From the NCBI RefSeq assembly GCF_009696175.1, contig NZ_VUMM01000007.1, positions 1 through 64,000 of the forward strand: a DNA stretch of 64,000 nucleotides. The letters run 5' to 3'. The DNA is from Floccifex porci. GTDB taxonomy: Bacteria > Bacillota_I > Bacilli_A > Erysipelotrichales > Erysipelotrichaceae. Positions 15,587 to 25,943 of the stretch are shown here, piece by piece. Numbering within the stretch: the stretch's first letter is position 1; each line of letters starts with the position of its first letter. The notes under the pieces are model-generated. The model did not search any database. It was not told the origin of the DNA and worked only from the letters and a program-made list of their open reading frames with translations. A program made the translations under genes and the position numbers.

Positions 15587-16297
15587 TTAGTTCTGAGCCT
15601 GTTTAATGTAATCGTTGTACGCTTTTGCCAGAGCATGAGCAATCAAATCCTGATTTTCTTCTTTATTTAATCGGGCACATTCTTCTGGATTGGTAATAAA
15701 ACCAGCTTCAAATAATATTGAAGGGATTTCAAGATAATCCACAACATATAGCGCTTCATATTCTGTGGTACGCGTTCCTAAATCTTCTTTCCAGCCACTT
15801 TCGAATAGATTTTCTGAAATCTTGCTAGCTATATCCATACTAATTGAATCATTTGCTCTTACATTTGAATAATACCCATATACACTGCTATCTTCATTGG
15901 AATTGATATGAATAGAAATAAAATAATCCGCTTTTTCTTTTTTAGCAAGCTCTACACGTTCTTTCAGATCGTCTTCTTCATTTTCAGACCAGGATATATC
16001 ATCACTTGTACGTGTATATAAAACTTTAATTTCTGGATTGATCTTTTCTAATTCTTCCCCCATTTTTAGAGCAATCGCAAGAGTAAGATCTTTTTCACAA
16101 GTCCCGTCTTCTCCAACGGTTCCTCCATCATATCCCCCATGTCCTGCATCAATCATAATCGTAGCAATTGTTTCTACACTTGTTTCTTCTTCCTTTTTAT
16201 TCGATGAAAAACCCATATATATTCCAATACCTATCACTAAAACAATTGGTAAAATCAGTAATAATAAACGACTTATTTTTAATTTTCTTTTTTGCAT
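15587..16297 (-). CDS. N-acetylmuramoyl-L-alanine amidase (Amidase_3, CwlD-like)
   Basis: 236 residues with an N-terminal membrane anchor (about 8-27), so the enzyme faces the cell wall. The zinc amidase domain shows [13 protein letters not shown] (first His), [10 protein letters not shown] (Glu), FISIHINSN (second His) and a C-terminal [13 protein letters not shown] with the catalytic Glu. It cleaves the bond between MurNAc and the peptide stem. CwlD-type enzymes act in sporulation in Bacillus, but related single-domain forms act in vegetative wall turnover; the role here is open. AAGGTGG lies about 12 nt upstream of the ATG. Confidence 0.88.
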   Translation of the reverse strand: MQKRKLKISRLLLLILPIVLVIGIGIYMGFSSNKKEEETSVETIATIMIDAGHGGYDGGTVGEDGTCEKDLTLAIALKMGEELEKINPEIKVLYTRTSDDISWSENEEDDLKERVELAKKEKADYFISIHINSNEDSSVYGYYSNVRANDSISMDIASKISENLFESGWKEDLGTRTTEYEALYVVDYLEIPSILFEAGFITNPEECARLNKEENQDLIAHALAKAYNDYIKQAQN

Positions 16298-16365
16298 GTG
16301 TGTATTTTACCACCTTTTTTTCTTTTTTGCATTTTAAAGACTAAAAATTCAGGTAAAATAAAAGT

Positions 16366-17319
16366 ATGAATAAAATCCTTTTATCAAAACTAGAAGAAAT
16401 CACTTTAGAAGAAAAAGAAATTTTAGAGGGTCACTCCATTAATCCAAAGAATTATACCAATCACTATGAATTTATCATTCAGGGTGAAAAAATGTTAGGT
16501 CCGGATTACTGTATTGATTCAAGAGTCCATACTCGTTTTATCGATTTTCCAGAACATAAACACGATTATATTGAAATGATGTATGTCATACAAGGATCGA
16601 TTACACATGTTATTGACAATAGAGAAATCACCTTGCATAAAGGGGAAATCATTTTATTAAATCAGCATACATGGCATTCCATAAAAAAATGTGATAAAGA
16701 TGATTTAGCAATCAATTTTATGATTCTTCCTTCTTTTTTTAATATTGTTTATGAAATGATTGGTTATGATAATATCATTGCGACATTTTTAATTGATATC
16801 TTACGTAAAAGCGATAATAAAGGTCAATATCTTATTTTTAATGTGTCCAATGTATTTCAGATTCAGAATTTAATGGAAAATCTGATTCAGTCTTTATACG
16901 ATCAGGAAAACAATTTTAAAGAAAACCAGATCACAATGGGTTTGATCTTTTTATATATGATTCGTAATTTAGAATCCATTGAAAAAGGCAGTTCTCAACA
17001 GTTAGAAGATATACTGGTACAAGCCGCTTTGGATTATATTAATATTCATTATTCAAATGCGACTTTACATGAAATCTCTATAGCTTTAAATCAGACTGAT
17101 TATAATTTAAGTAAACTGATAAAATTTAAAACCGGAAAGACCTTTAAAGAATTGCTTCAGTCCCGTCGTTTTTATAAAGCGGAAGAGTTATTGCTTCATA
17201 CAACCTTATCAATTGATGATATTATTTCATCGGTTGGTTATGAAAGTCACAGTTATTTTTTTCGTCGATTTAAAGAAAAATATGGAGTTACTCCAAAAAA
17301 ATATCGTCAATCTAAATGA
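16366..17319 (+). CDS. AraC-family transcription regulator with N-terminal cupin domain
   Basis: 317 residues. The N-terminal half is a small-molecule-binding cupin (HKHDYIEMMYVIQGSITHVIDN, about 60-100). The C-terminal 100 residues hold the two AraC helix-turn-helix motifs, ending with VGYESHSYFFRRFKEKYGVTPKKYR. It is divergent from the amidase gene and convergent with the frameshifted C26 gene, overlapping it by 8 nt. The ligand and target are unknown. Such regulators usually control nearby carbohydrate genes, but none are adjacent. The SD is weak (AGGT). Confidence 0.88.
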   Translation: MNKILLSKLEEITLEEKEILEGHSINPKNYTNHYEFIIQGEKMLGPDYCIDSRVHTRFIDFPEHKHDYIEMMYVIQGSITHVIDNREITLHKGEIILLNQHTWHSIKKCDKDDLAINFMILPSFFNIVYEMIGYDNIIATFLIDILRKSDNKGQYLIFNVSNVFQIQNLMENLIQSLYDQENNFKENQITMGLIFLYMIRNLESIEKGSSQQLEDILVQAALDYINIHYSNATLHEISIALNQTDYNLSKLIKFKTGKTFKELLQSRRFYKAEELLLHTTLSIDDIISSVGYESHSYFFRRFKEKYGVTPKKYRQSK

Positions 17320-18009
17320 TTGACGAACATTTTTTTATAAATTCTTTAAAGATAAGATTCTGATCTTCTTCTTTCTTAAATAAAAATTCAGGATGCCATT
17401 GAACCGCCCATACAAAAGAATAATCAGGATGGTATATCGCTTCAATCAGATTATCCTCACTATAAGCCATTGCTTTAAGTCCCTTTCCTAATGTTTTAAT
17501 TGCCTGATGATGAAGAGAATTTACATATAATTCTTCTTTCTGTATCAGAGAATAAAAAGGACTTTGTTTATCAATTGAAACTTTATGAACTTTATTATCA
17601 TAAGGTTTTATTTGTCTATGATTCACTCCACTATTGTATTGAGATGGAAGATCCTGGTATAAAGTTCCATTAAAATATACATTGATCCATTGAATGCCTC
17701 TACAGATTCCTAAAACGGGTTTATCTGTTTTTAATGCATGATCCAGTACGATTTTTTCCAGTTTATCTCGTTTTGGACAACATTCTACATTCATTAAAGG
17801 TTTTTCCTGATCATATTCTGGATCAATGTCATGTCCACCTGTGAATAAGAAACCATCACATTTTTCTAAAAATGAATCAATTTCTTCCATAAATGGAAGC
17901 ATGACAGGAATGGCTTTATGTACAATGCATCCTTCAAAATATTCTGGAAGCATCCATATACTTTGTTTATCATCATCCCATAAAGGCAAACACCAATTAC
18001 CGGTTTCAT
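17312..18009 (-). pseudogene. Peptidase C26 (gamma-glutamyl-GABA hydrolase-like), frameshifted near the N-terminus
   Basis: The class I glutamine-amidotransferase-type hydrolase shows FTGGHDIDP, the nucleophile elbow VLGICRGIQWINV, and a C-terminal AVQWHPEF (catalytic His) and Glu. The frame open from 17989 lacks the usual N-terminus. An ATG at 18007-18009 gives MKPVIGVC in another frame, exactly the missing family start, and overlaps the antiporter stop codon (ATGA). The two frames are joined if one base is added in the CC at 17985-17986. This is a one-base deletion in a short C/G run: a real inactivating mutation, a programmed slip, or a sequencing error. A TTG start at 17989 is possible but would remove the first strand. 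Confidence 0.75.
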
Positions 18010-19187
18010 ACAGTACCTTCTATCGAATGATTCTTATATAATATTTTCAGTAATACTGGTGTTAAAACACTGGAAATAATGATCAGTAAAATAACAGATG
18101 TAAACAAAACGGAATCCATTAATCCAACCGACAAGCCTTTCTGAGCAACAATCAGTGCCACTTCTCCTCTTGTCATCATACCAACACCAATTCTCAAAGA
18201 GTCTTTATTTGAAAAACCACAGATTTTAGACATCAGTCCACAACCGATAATTTTCGATAATAAGGCCACAATGATAAAGGCAATGGTAAACAGAATGATT
18301 GATATGGAAATGTGATCGATCTGTGTCTTTAAACCGATACTGGCAAAGAATACCGGTCCAAAAAACATATAGTTTGAAATTTCCATCTTTCGATCAATAT
18401 AAGAACTATCATCAATGTTGCATAAAATAATACCGGCTAAAAAAGCCCCTGTAATATCCGCAATGCCAAATACTTCTTCGGCAACATAAGCCATGATCAG
18501 ACACAATGCCAATCCAAAGATAGGAATTCGTCTTGTGTGTGGACTTTCTTTATCAATTTTTTTAAAGAATCGATAAATAATGACTCCCAATCCAAAACTT
18601 AAAATAAAGAATAAAGCGGTATTTAATAAAACCGTTGAAGGTTTCACACTGGGATCTTTAAATCCAATTAAAACCGTCAATACAATGATTCCAATGACAT
18701 CATCTATAATCGCCGCTGAAACAATAGTCGTTCCTGTTTTTCCATTAAGTTTTCCCAATTCTTTTAATGTCTGTACCGTAATGCTGACAGAGGTAGCGGT
18801 CATGATACATCCAATAAAAACATTGGAGAAAAATTCCAGGCTTCCAATTGGTGCAAATCCATTGAAACAGAAAGACATCAAAGCACCTAAAATCAAAGGG
18901 ACAAAAACACCCGCACAGGCAATCGCAAAGGCTTTCGGTCCTGTTTCAACCAGTTCGTGTAAATCACTTTCCAATCCAGCTGAAAACATTAATAAAATGA
19001 CACCAATTTCGGCCATTTGGCTTAAAAAATCCGTTGGCTGAACCCAGCCTAAAACACTTGGCCCAATCAGTAGACCCGCAATGATTTCACCAGCAACCTG
19101 AGGAATCTTACATTTTCTTGCACAGATTCCACAAAGTTTAGCCATTACAACAATAATTGCTAAATCTCTTAAAATATTGTAATCCAT
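18006..19187 (-). CDS. CPA2-family cation:proton antiporter
   Basis: 393 residues with about 12 membrane helices. It matches the Na+/H+ exchanger (Kef/NapA-like) family. GEIIAGLLIGPSVLGW follows helix 1; the IIDDVIGIIVL pair of acidic residues in a mid-protein helix is the expected ion-binding site; MMTRGEVALIVA is also conserved. There is no C-terminal TrkA-N domain, so it is not a full Kef channel. It exchanges Na+ or K+ for H+ in the cytoplasmic membrane. It is followed with a 4-nt overlap by the C26 gene. Sodium export would complement the oxaloacetate decarboxylase pump elsewhere in the window. Confidence 0.9.
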   Translation of the reverse strand: MDYNILRDLAIIVVMAKLCGICARKCKIPQVAGEIIAGLLIGPSVLGWVQPTDFLSQMAEIGVILLMFSAGLESDLHELVETGPKAFAIACAGVFVPLILGALMSFCFNGFAPIGSLEFFSNVFIGCIMTATSVSITVQTLKELGKLNGKTGTTIVSAAIIDDVIGIIVLTVLIGFKDPSVKPSTVLLNTALFFILSFGLGVIIYRFFKKIDKESPHTRRIPIFGLALCLIMAYVAEEVFGIADITGAFLAGIILCNIDDSSYIDRKMEISNYMFFGPVFFASIGLKTQIDHISISIILFTIAFIIVALLSKIIGCGLMSKICGFSNKDSLRIGVGMMTRGEVALIVAQKGLSVGLMDSVLFTSVILLIIISSVLTPVLLKILYKNHSIEGTV

Positions 19188-19246
19188 ACTCTCACCTACC
19201 TAGAAAATAGTAGTCCAATTAAAAAAAAAGTCAAATAAAATAAGAA

Positions 19247-20005
19247 TTAGTTTTCATTAAGATATGAAAATAATTCTTTGGATAATTTAATTTTTGATGG
19301 CAAAGAGTTTTCAAATTGAATGTTTCCTCCTGAATCATTCAATAAATTTCTATTCATTAATATATCTTTTAGATGACGTGCCGTTCCTAGGTTTCCATCA
19401 ATGATGGAAATATCGGGAAACATTGTTTCTAAATCGTTTCTGAAAAAGACAAAATGCGTACATCCTAAAACCAGACTGTCTATTTTTTTATCAGGTAAAT
19501 AAGATTTTAATGTTTCATTTATTAAATTCTGATTATGAATCTGATTTTCTTCTACTAAACGAACCAGTTTTGGACAAGGTATCTTATGTATTTGATGGTC
19601 TTGTTCAAATAAAGACATTAAATCCACAAACTTTTTTTCTTTTAATGTAAAATCTGTTGCCCATACTACAATTTTCTGATGACTTCCCTTTTGACAGGCT
19701 ACTTTTAAAGCAGGTTCCATACCAATAATGGGAATATCATACATTTCTCTTAAAAGATTGACACAGGCTGAAGTAGCCGTATTACAGGCTATCACAATCG
19801 CTTTTACATCCAAAGAAATCAGATCATTGCAGATTTGAATGCATCTTTCTGTGATTTCTTCTTTAGTTTTGGTTCCATACGGATTGTATTTTGAATCTCC
19901 AAAAAAGATATAATTCTCATTTGGAAGCAATTCATAAAGTGTATGTAAAACACTGATTCCACCCAATCCAGAATCAAAAATACCAATTGGACTTGAAGAA
20001 TTCAT
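19247..20005 (-). CDS. murI: Glutamate racemase
   Basis: 252 residues. It shows IGIFDSGLGGISVLH, the first catalytic Cys in VIACNTATSA (about residue 73), the second in LVLGCTHFVFF (about 183), and YNPYGTKT. It interconverts L- and D-glutamate for peptidoglycan. It follows hisI by 35 nt. A TATAAT (complement of 20028-20033) lies in that gap, so it may have its own promoter in addition to read-through from the his operon. AAGGGG precedes the ATG. Confidence 0.93.
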   Translation of the reverse strand: MNSSSPIGIFDSGLGGISVLHTLYELLPNENYIFFGDSKYNPYGTKTKEEITERCIQICNDLISLDVKAIVIACNTATSACVNLLREMYDIPIIGMEPALKVACQKGSHQKIVVWATDFTLKEKKFVDLMSLFEQDHQIHKIPCPKLVRLVEENQIHNQNLINETLKSYLPDKKIDSLVLGCTHFVFFRNDLETMFPDISIIDGNLGTARHLKDILMNRNLLNDSGGNIQFENSLPSKIKLSKELFSYLNEN

Positions 20006-20040
20006 TTATAAAACCCCTTTCCAATGTATTATATCACATT

Positions 20041-20355
20041 TTAAAATTCATAGAGTCTATAAAAACAAGAATGATTTCCTGTATGACAGGCTGCACCCAC
20101 CTGTTTTACTTTTAATAATATAGTATCTTCATCACAATCAATACGGATTTCTTTTACATATTGATAATGGCCACTTGTTTTTCCTTTGATCCATAATTCA
20201 TTTCTGGATCTGGACCAATAAGTCGCAATTTTTGTTTCTAAAGTCATTTGAAATGCTTCTTCATTCATATAAGCCAGCATTAAAACTTCATTTGTTTCTA
20301 CATCCTGTACAACAACAGGAACCAATCCATTTCCTTTTTTAAAATCAATTTTCAT
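20041..20355 (-). CDS. hisI: Phosphoribosyl-AMP cyclohydrolase
   Basis: 104 residues. It shows [31 protein letters not shown] and the metal-binding Cys run [11 protein letters not shown]...[11 protein letters not shown]. It is the cyclohydrolase alone: the phosphoribosyl-ATP pyrophosphatase (HisE) domain often fused to it is absent, and no separate hisE is found in the operon. It catalyses the third step of histidine synthesis. It overlaps hisF by 4 nt and is the last gene of the operon. Confidence 0.95.
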   Translation of the reverse strand: MKIDFKKGNGLVPVVVQDVETNEVLMLAYMNEEAFQMTLETKIATYWSRSRNELWIKGKTSGHYQYVKEIRIDCDEDTILLKVKQVGAACHTGNHSCFYRLYEF

Positions 20356-21110
20356 AAACGTACAGGTATCCCTTCTTTTTCCAGATGTTTTTTCACATCC
20401 ATTACACTTAATTCTTTATAGTGAAACAAAGAAGCCGCTAGAGCCGCTTCTGCACAGTCTTCTTTAAATACTTCTTCAAAATGATATAAACTTCCACATC
20501 CACCTGAAGCAATTACCGGTACATGACAAATATTATGTACAGCCTTTAACATTTCTATATCAAATCCTTTTTTTGTTCCATCGGCATCCATAGAAGTTAA
20601 TAATATTTCTCCAGCCCCTAAAGAAACGCCTTTTTTCACCCATTCCAGCAAATCGATACCAGTATCTTCTCTTCCACCTCGGACATAAACATTCCATCCA
20701 CCGTTTTCTCTTTTTTTGGCATCAATGGCAAGAACGATACACTGGCTACCAAACAGTTTGGCTCCCTGAGAAATCACTTCTGGATTTTTAATGGCTGCAC
20801 TGTTTAAAGAAACTTTATCCGCCCCCGCAAGCAACATCTTACGAATGTCTTCTACAGTTCGAATTCCTCCACCTACAGTAAATGGAATAAAGATTTCTTT
20901 TGCGACTTGTTCAACCACTTTAACCATTGTATCTCGCTGTTCATGAGTGGCAGTAATATCCAGAAAAACCAGTTCATCCGCCTGCTGAAGATAATATTCT
21001 CTTGCCAGTTGGACGGGATCTCCAACTTCTTTTAATCCTACAAAGTTGATTCCTTTGACAACTTTTCCATTCATCACATCTAAACAGGGAATAATTCGTC
21101 TGGTATGCAT
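20352..21110 (-). CDS. hisF: Imidazole glycerol phosphate synthase, cyclase subunit
   Basis: 252 residues forming a (beta/alpha)8 barrel. It shows [16 protein letters not shown] (catalytic Asp near 11), the first phosphate site [27 protein letters not shown] (second catalytic Asp), and the second phosphate site VIASGGCGS. It works with HisH, using ammonia from glutamine to make imidazole glycerol phosphate and AICAR. The SD is GAGGG, and the gene starts one nucleotide after hisA. Confidence 0.96.
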   Translation of the reverse strand: MHTRRIIPCLDVMNGKVVKGINFVGLKEVGDPVQLAREYYLQQADELVFLDITATHEQRDTMVKVVEQVAKEIFIPFTVGGGIRTVEDIRKMLLAGADKVSLNSAAIKNPEVISQGAKLFGSQCIVLAIDAKKRENGGWNVYVRGGREDTGIDLLEWVKKGVSLGAGEILLTSMDADGTKKGFDIEMLKAVHNICHVPVIASGGCGSLYHFEEVFKEDCAEAALAASLFHYKELSVMDVKKHLEKEGIPVRL

Positions 21111-21111
21111 A

Positions 21112-21831
21112 TTATCCCTCCTTACACAGCTTTAATGCATCTTTAAGATCCAATGATTTTGTATACATCGCTTTCCCAGTAATGGCTCCATATAAATCCA
21201 ATTCTTTTAATGATTGTATATGAGATAGATCTTTGATGCCACCAGATGCGATTATGTTACAGTTCACATTTTCTTTTAATTCTTTCAACATTTCTAAGTT
21301 TGGACCCTGCAATGTGCCATCTTTTGAAATATCAGTAAAAATCAAAGTGGATACCCCCAACGATTCCATTTTTCTGGCAAAATCAATATAATGTATATGA
21401 CTATTCTCCAGCCATCCATTTACACAAACCATTCCATCTTTACAATCAATGCCTACTGCAATTTTATCTTTGTATTTTTGAATGGCTTCCTTTAACAGAT
21501 TTTCATTTTCTATAGCTGCGGTTCCTAAAATAATACGTGAAATTCCATTATCTAAATAAAAGGAAATATCTTCCATGTTTCGAATTCCACCTCCTACTTC
21601 AATAGGAATTGAAACCTGTTTTGAGACCTGACAAATCAGTTTCGCATTTTCTTTTTTACCTGATTTTGCTCCATCCAGATCCACACAATGGATCCATTTT
21701 GCTCCCTGTGATTCAAAAGCCTGAGCAATTTCCAGTACCGAATGCCCCACTTCTTCTTTTTTACTGTAGTCTCCCTGGTACAATCGTACCGGTTTTTTTT
21801 CAATGATATCTATTGCCGGAATAATTATCAT
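21112..21831 (-). CDS. hisA: ProFAR isomerase
   Basis: 239 residues, a barrel homologous to HisF. It shows [20 protein letters not shown] (catalytic Asp), [12 protein letters not shown], and [14 protein letters not shown] with the second catalytic Asp, then [11 protein letters not shown]. It performs the Amadori isomerisation of the ProFAR intermediate. It overlaps hisH by 4 nt, as expected for translational coupling in the operon. Confidence 0.95.
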   Translation of the reverse strand: MIIIPAIDIIEKKPVRLYQGDYSKKEEVGHSVLEIAQAFESQGAKWIHCVDLDGAKSGKKENAKLICQVSKQVSIPIEVGGGIRNMEDISFYLDNGISRIILGTAAIENENLLKEAIQKYKDKIAVGIDCKDGMVCVNGWLENSHIHYIDFARKMESLGVSTLIFTDISKDGTLQGPNLEMLKELKENVNCNIIASGGIKDLSHIQSLKELDLYGAITGKAMYTKSLDLKDALKLCKEG

Positions 21832-22439
21832 ACAAAGTCCTCCACAAAATATTTAAGTATTTTCAATCCATCTTCTGCACTTTTTTCAGGATGAAACTGA
21901 CATCCCAATACATTTTTATGCTGCACAAGTCCACATATTTTTAAGTCCCCATAGACGGAATATCCAATCAAATCTTTATCCTCATAATCTTGTGCATAGT
22001 AAGAATGAACAAAATAGACATAAGGTTCATGTCCTAAAATAGAATATATGTCATGATCCTGATTTTTTTCCAGCTGATTCCATCCAATATGTGGAATTCT
22101 TACATTTAAATCTTCCATCAATTGAATATTTCCTTTAATAAAGCCAAATCCCTGACAATATTCCATTTCCGTACTGTATTCAAATAAAGCCTGCATTCCT
22201 AAACAGATTCCTAATAATGGTTTTCCATTGTTTACACTATCTTTAATATAATCAAATAAATCCATTTTTTTTAAATTAGAGATACAATCTGGAAAAGCTC
22301 CAACTCCTGGTAAGATCCATTTCTGGCATTGATCCAATACTTCCTTCTGACTGGTGATAACACAATCCACTTTTAATTTATGCAGGGCATTTTCAACGCT
22401 TCTTAAATTCCCCATTCCATAATCGATGATCCCAATCAT
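21828..22439 (-). CDS. hisH: Imidazole glycerol phosphate synthase, glutaminase subunit
   Basis: 203 residues, a class I glutamine amidotransferase. It shows [15 protein letters not shown], the oxyanion region ILPGVGAF, the nucleophile elbow [13 protein letters not shown] (Cys about 78), and the catalytic His and Glu in GCQFHPEKS. It supplies ammonia to HisF. It overlaps hisB and hisA by 4 nt each. Confidence 0.96.
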   Translation of the reverse strand: MIGIIDYGMGNLRSVENALHKLKVDCVITSQKEVLDQCQKWILPGVGAFPDCISNLKKMDLFDYIKDSVNNGKPLLGICLGMQALFEYSTEMEYCQGFGFIKGNIQLMEDLNVRIPHIGWNQLEKNQDHDIYSILGHEPYVYFVHSYYAQDYEDKDLIGYSVYGDLKICGLVQHKNVLGCQFHPEKSAEDGLKILKYFVEDFV

Positions 22440-23017
22440 TCAATCACTCCCTTTGAACTTTCGATCCGGTCGGATTCAATTCGGATTGCCTGTTTACAGG
22501 AACGTCCAAACGCTTTAAAGATTGCTTCTATTTTATGATGATCGTTTTTTCCATACATCACATTAATATGAAGGGTCATACCACAAGCCATCGCAAAAGC
22601 TCTAAAAAATTCTTCAGTCATTTCACAGGAATAATTCCCTATGTTTTCTCTTTCAAACTGTGCATGAAAAACCAGATAAGGTCTTCCTGAAATATCCAGT
22701 GTAACCTGACATAATGTTTCATCCATTGGCATTGAAAAGAATCCATATCGGGCAATCCCTTTCTTATCCTGTAAAGCCTGTTTGAAAGCATTTCCTAAAA
22801 CGATTCCACAATCTTCAATGGTATGATGATCACATACATCTAAATCTCCTTTTGCGATTAATTTCAGGTCAATATGAGAATGAAATGAAAATAAACTTAA
22901 CATATGATCAAAAAATCCAATTCCTGTATTGATTTCATGAATTCCATTTCCATCTAAATTCATTTGACAATAAATAGATGTTTCTTTTGTTTCTCTTCTG
23001 ATTTCAGCTTTTCTCAT
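22436..23017 (-). CDS. hisB: Imidazoleglycerol-phosphate dehydratase
   Basis: 193 residues, the monofunctional dehydratase. Paired metal-binding motifs are [13 protein letters not shown] and DHHTIEDCG in the first repeat, and [31 protein letters not shown] in the second (quoted as separate pieces of a longer run). The histidinol-phosphatase domain seen in the enterobacterial protein is absent. It overlaps hisC and hisH. Confidence 0.95.
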   Translation of the reverse strand: MRKAEIRRETKETSIYCQMNLDGNGIHEINTGIGFFDHMLSLFSFHSHIDLKLIAKGDLDVCDHHTIEDCGIVLGNAFKQALQDKKGIARYGFFSMPMDETLCQVTLDISGRPYLVFHAQFERENIGNYSCEMTEEFFRAFAMACGMTLHINVMYGKNDHHKIEAIFKAFGRSCKQAIRIESDRIESSKGVIE

Positions 23018-24036
23018 AGAATCTCCTTTTCAAACTGTTTTAAAACTTCAAATACTTTCTGATTTTCTTCTTTATTTCCAATGGTAATACGTACATAATC
23101 TTTATCTGGATAGGTACGTATGACAATATGGCTGTCTTCAAACAACTGTTTTAATAAAGATATATTTGAACTGTATACCAGTATAAAATTTGCATGAGAA
23201 GGTATCAATTCAATTCCCTTAAATTTCTGTTTCAACAATTCATCTCGATCACAACAGATTGGTTTTACTCTTTTTAAGGCATCTTCTATATAATTTAGAG
23301 CATGAACCGCAATTTTCTGAGATAAAGTATTTAAAGAATATGGCACTTTAATTTTAGATAATGTTTCAATGTTTTTCTGATTTCCAATTAAGAATCCTGT
23401 ACGAATGGAAGCTAAACCAAATACTTTTGATAAAGTTCGAGTGATATAAAAATGTTCATACTGGTTAATATAAGGAAGCATACTTTCCTGTGCAAATTCA
23501 ATATACGCTTCATCATCGACAAAAGGAATATCTTTAAAAGCTTCTACAATTTTTAACATGTCTTCATTTTTCAGATAATGACCTGTAGGATTGTTTGGAT
23601 TGGAAAAGATAATAAAATCAACATGATTTTTCTTGCCCATTTTAATAAATTGATCCACATCAAACGATCCATCTTTTTCACACGGAAATTTTAATATCTT
23701 TGCATCGTATCTGGATGCATAATAATCATACATTCCAAAATCTGGACTTAAAGTATAAAGTGTTTTTCCGCTGGATAAGTAATAACTCATAATCAGATCT
23801 AACATCTGGTCGGATCCATTACCACATAAAATCTTATTTTCATCAAATTGAATGTATTTCCCATAGGCTTTTCTTAATTCTAAACAATCGTTATCCGGAT
23901 AACGATTGAAATCAATGGTATCGATCAAAGCTTTAATATCTTTTTTTAAAGCTTCATTGATATTGTCACTGACTTCATTGGCATTCAATAAAATGCCATC
24001 CTGTTTATGAGCCGTATATGATTCAATCTGTTTCAT
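23014..24036 (-). CDS. hisC: Histidinol-phosphate aminotransferase
   Basis: 340 residues, a class I/II PLP aminotransferase. It shows [32 protein letters not shown], the strand VDDEAYIEF, and the PLP-binding Lys in [17 protein letters not shown]. It converts imidazole acetol phosphate to histidinol phosphate. It overlaps hisD by 14 nt and hisB by 4 nt. HisC enzymes in Firmicutes may also act on aromatic substrates. Confidence 0.94.
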   Translation of the reverse strand: MKQIESYTAHKQDGILLNANEVSDNINEALKKDIKALIDTIDFNRYPDNDCLELRKAYGKYIQFDENKILCGNGSDQMLDLIMSYYLSSGKTLYTLSPDFGMYDYYASRYDAKILKFPCEKDGSFDVDQFIKMGKKNHVDFIIFSNPNNPTGHYLKNEDMLKIVEAFKDIPFVDDEAYIEFAQESMLPYINQYEHFYITRTLSKVFGLASIRTGFLIGNQKNIETLSKIKVPYSLNTLSQKIAVHALNYIEDALKRVKPICCDRDELLKQKFKGIELIPSHANFILVYSSNISLLKQLFEDSHIVIRTYPDKDYVRITIGNKEENQKVFEVLKQFEKEIL

Positions 24037-25315
24037 GATTCATTCTCACTTTCGCTGCATTGGCATGGGCATCCAGATTTTCCTGTTTTGCCATTGATAC
24101 GATATATTTTCCATAAGATTCAATAGCTTCTTTTGTATAATACAGATAGCTTGATTTTTTAATAAAGCTATCCACACCTAAAGCAGAAGAAAAACGAGCG
24201 GTACCACTGGTTGGAAGAACATGATTGGTTCCTCCAAAATAATCTCCAATGCTTTCACAAGTGTAATATCCCATAAATACCGATCCAGCATTGATTATTT
24301 TTGACAGATAGCGCATAGGATCTTCTGTCATCAGTTCTAAGTGTTCTGGTGCAATCGCATTACTGATTTCAATGCATTCTTCTATTGAATCACAAACAAT
24401 GGCTTTTCCATAATTTTGTAAAGACTGTTCAATGATTTCTTTTTTCGGCAGTACGTCACTTTGTTTCTTTAATTCAAGATTGACCTGATTCAATAAATCT
24501 TCTGATAGACACAATAAAATGCTGCTGGCCATCGGATCGTGTTCTGCCTGTGATAACAGATCGGCTGCTAAATATTCTGGATTGGCTTTGTCATCGGCAA
24601 TTACCAAGATTTCACTTGGTCCAGCGATCATATCAATATCCACTTTTCCATAAACCAATTTTTTGCTGGCTGCCACATAAATGTTCCCAGGTCCTACAAT
24701 TTTATCCACACCCGGAATGCTCTTAGTACCATAGGCTAAAGCCGCTATAGCCTGAGCTCCACCGATCTTATAAATTTCAGTGACTCCAGCCAGTTTAGCC
24801 GCATAGGCAATATTGGGATGAATGGAGCCCTCTTTTGAAGGAGGTGTTACCATTACAATTCGTTTGACACCGGCAACATGAGCTGGAATGGCATTCATTA
24901 AAACAGAACTTGGATATTGTGCTCTTCCGCCTGGAACATAGATTCCAACGGATTCTAGAGGTAGAACTCTTTGTCCTAAATAAATTCCTTTTTCTTTCTG
25001 AAGAAGATAACTGTTCTGTTTTTGTGCCTGATGAAAATAAACGATATTGTCTTTGGCTTTTTTCATGCTTTCACAAAAAAGCGGATCGCATTTTAATATC
25101 GCCTGATCAATTTCTTCTTGTGTTACTTTAAAAGAATCTATATCGATTCCATCAAACTGTTTTGTATATTTTTTACAGGCTTCATCTCCATTCATTCGAA
25201 CATCTTCAATAATTTTGGATGCACGAATCAGGATATCACTGGAAATTTCCTGATTTCTTGAATTCAAATAATTCATTAATTCTTTTGTATCTTTTTTATT
25301 GATCTGACAAAGCAT
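24023..25315 (-). CDS. hisD: Histidinol dehydrogenase
   Basis: 430 residues. It shows VGIYVPGGRAQYPSSVLMN, KIGGAQAIAALAYGT, VDKIVGPGNIYVA, AGPSEILVIAD and the zinc ligand regions DLLSQAEHDP and APEHLEL. It oxidises histidinol to histidine with two NAD+. It overlaps hisG by 20 nt. Its start region has only a weak SD, which suggests translational coupling. Confidence 0.96.
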   Translation of the reverse strand: MLCQINKKDTKELMNYLNSRNQEISSDILIRASKIIEDVRMNGDEACKKYTKQFDGIDIDSFKVTQEEIDQAILKCDPLFCESMKKAKDNIVYFHQAQKQNSYLLQKEKGIYLGQRVLPLESVGIYVPGGRAQYPSSVLMNAIPAHVAGVKRIVMVTPPSKEGSIHPNIAYAAKLAGVTEIYKIGGAQAIAALAYGTKSIPGVDKIVGPGNIYVAASKKLVYGKVDIDMIAGPSEILVIADDKANPEYLAADLLSQAEHDPMASSILLCLSEDLLNQVNLELKKQSDVLPKKEIIEQSLQNYGKAIVCDSIEECIEISNAIAPEHLELMTEDPMRYLSKIINAGSVFMGYYTCESIGDYFGGTNHVLPTSGTARFSSALGVDSFIKKSSYLYYTKEAIESYGKYIVSMAKQENLDAHANAAKVRMNHETD

Positions 25316-25943
25316 TTTTCTTCACCATACTTTCTAAATCGGAAATCACTTTCATAACTTCTTCTTTTTTTAATTTATAACTGGCTTTATTCACAATCAC
25401 ACGAGCACTGATATCACATACCGTATCCAGTACCACCAGACCATTTTCTTTCAAGGTCGTTCCTGTTTCCATAATATCTACAATTCCATCGCATAAACCT
25501 AAAATAGGCGCCAGTTCGACCGATCCATCAATTTTAATAATTTCAACATCCATTCCTTTTTTCAGAAAATAGTTTTTGGCAACTTCTGGATATTTGGTTC
25601 CAATTTTAATATGTCCAACTTTTGAAAATAAATGAATTTCTGGTAAAGAGGCTACAATGAATTTACATTTTCCAATTTCAAGATCCAGCATTTCATAATA
25701 GTCTTTTCCACCTTCCAGTAAAGTGTCTTTTCCAACGACTCCAATATCGGCAACTCCATGTTCCACATAAGTTATACAGTCATTGGATTTTACTAAAAAA
25801 TATTGAATATCATAAACAGAATCTGGAAATACCAGCGCTCTTCCTTTATTTTTCAGGCTTTCAATACCATAACCACACTCTTCTAACATTCCTACTGTCT
25901 GTTTTTCAAGTCGGCCTTTTGTCAAAGCTATGGATAAACTCAT
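25296..25943 (-). CDS. hisG: ATP phosphoribosyltransferase, short form
   Basis: 215 residues, the short HisG lacking the C-terminal regulatory domain. It shows SIALTKGRLEKQ, ADIGVVGKDTL, KIGTKYPEVAKNYF, and the phosphate loop DGIVDIMETGTTLKENGL. Short HisG is active only in complex with HisZ, whose gene is immediately upstream with a 4-nt overlap. It catalyses the committed, feedback-inhibited step. Confidence 0.95.
   Translation of the reverse strand: MSLSIALTKGRLEKQTVGMLEECGYGIESLKNKGRALVFPDSVYDIQYFLVKSNDCITYVEHGVADIGVVGKDTLLEGGKDYYEMLDLEIGKCKFIVASLPEIHLFSKVGHIKIGTKYPEVAKNYFLKKGMDVEIIKIDGSVELAPILGLCDGIVDIMETGTTLKENGLVVLDTVCDISARVIVNKASYKLKKEEVMKVISDLESMVKKNALSDQ

Noticed and set aside
18580-19041. 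153-codon plus-strand frame opposite the antiporter
   Set aside because: It is a shadow of a well-conserved membrane protein.
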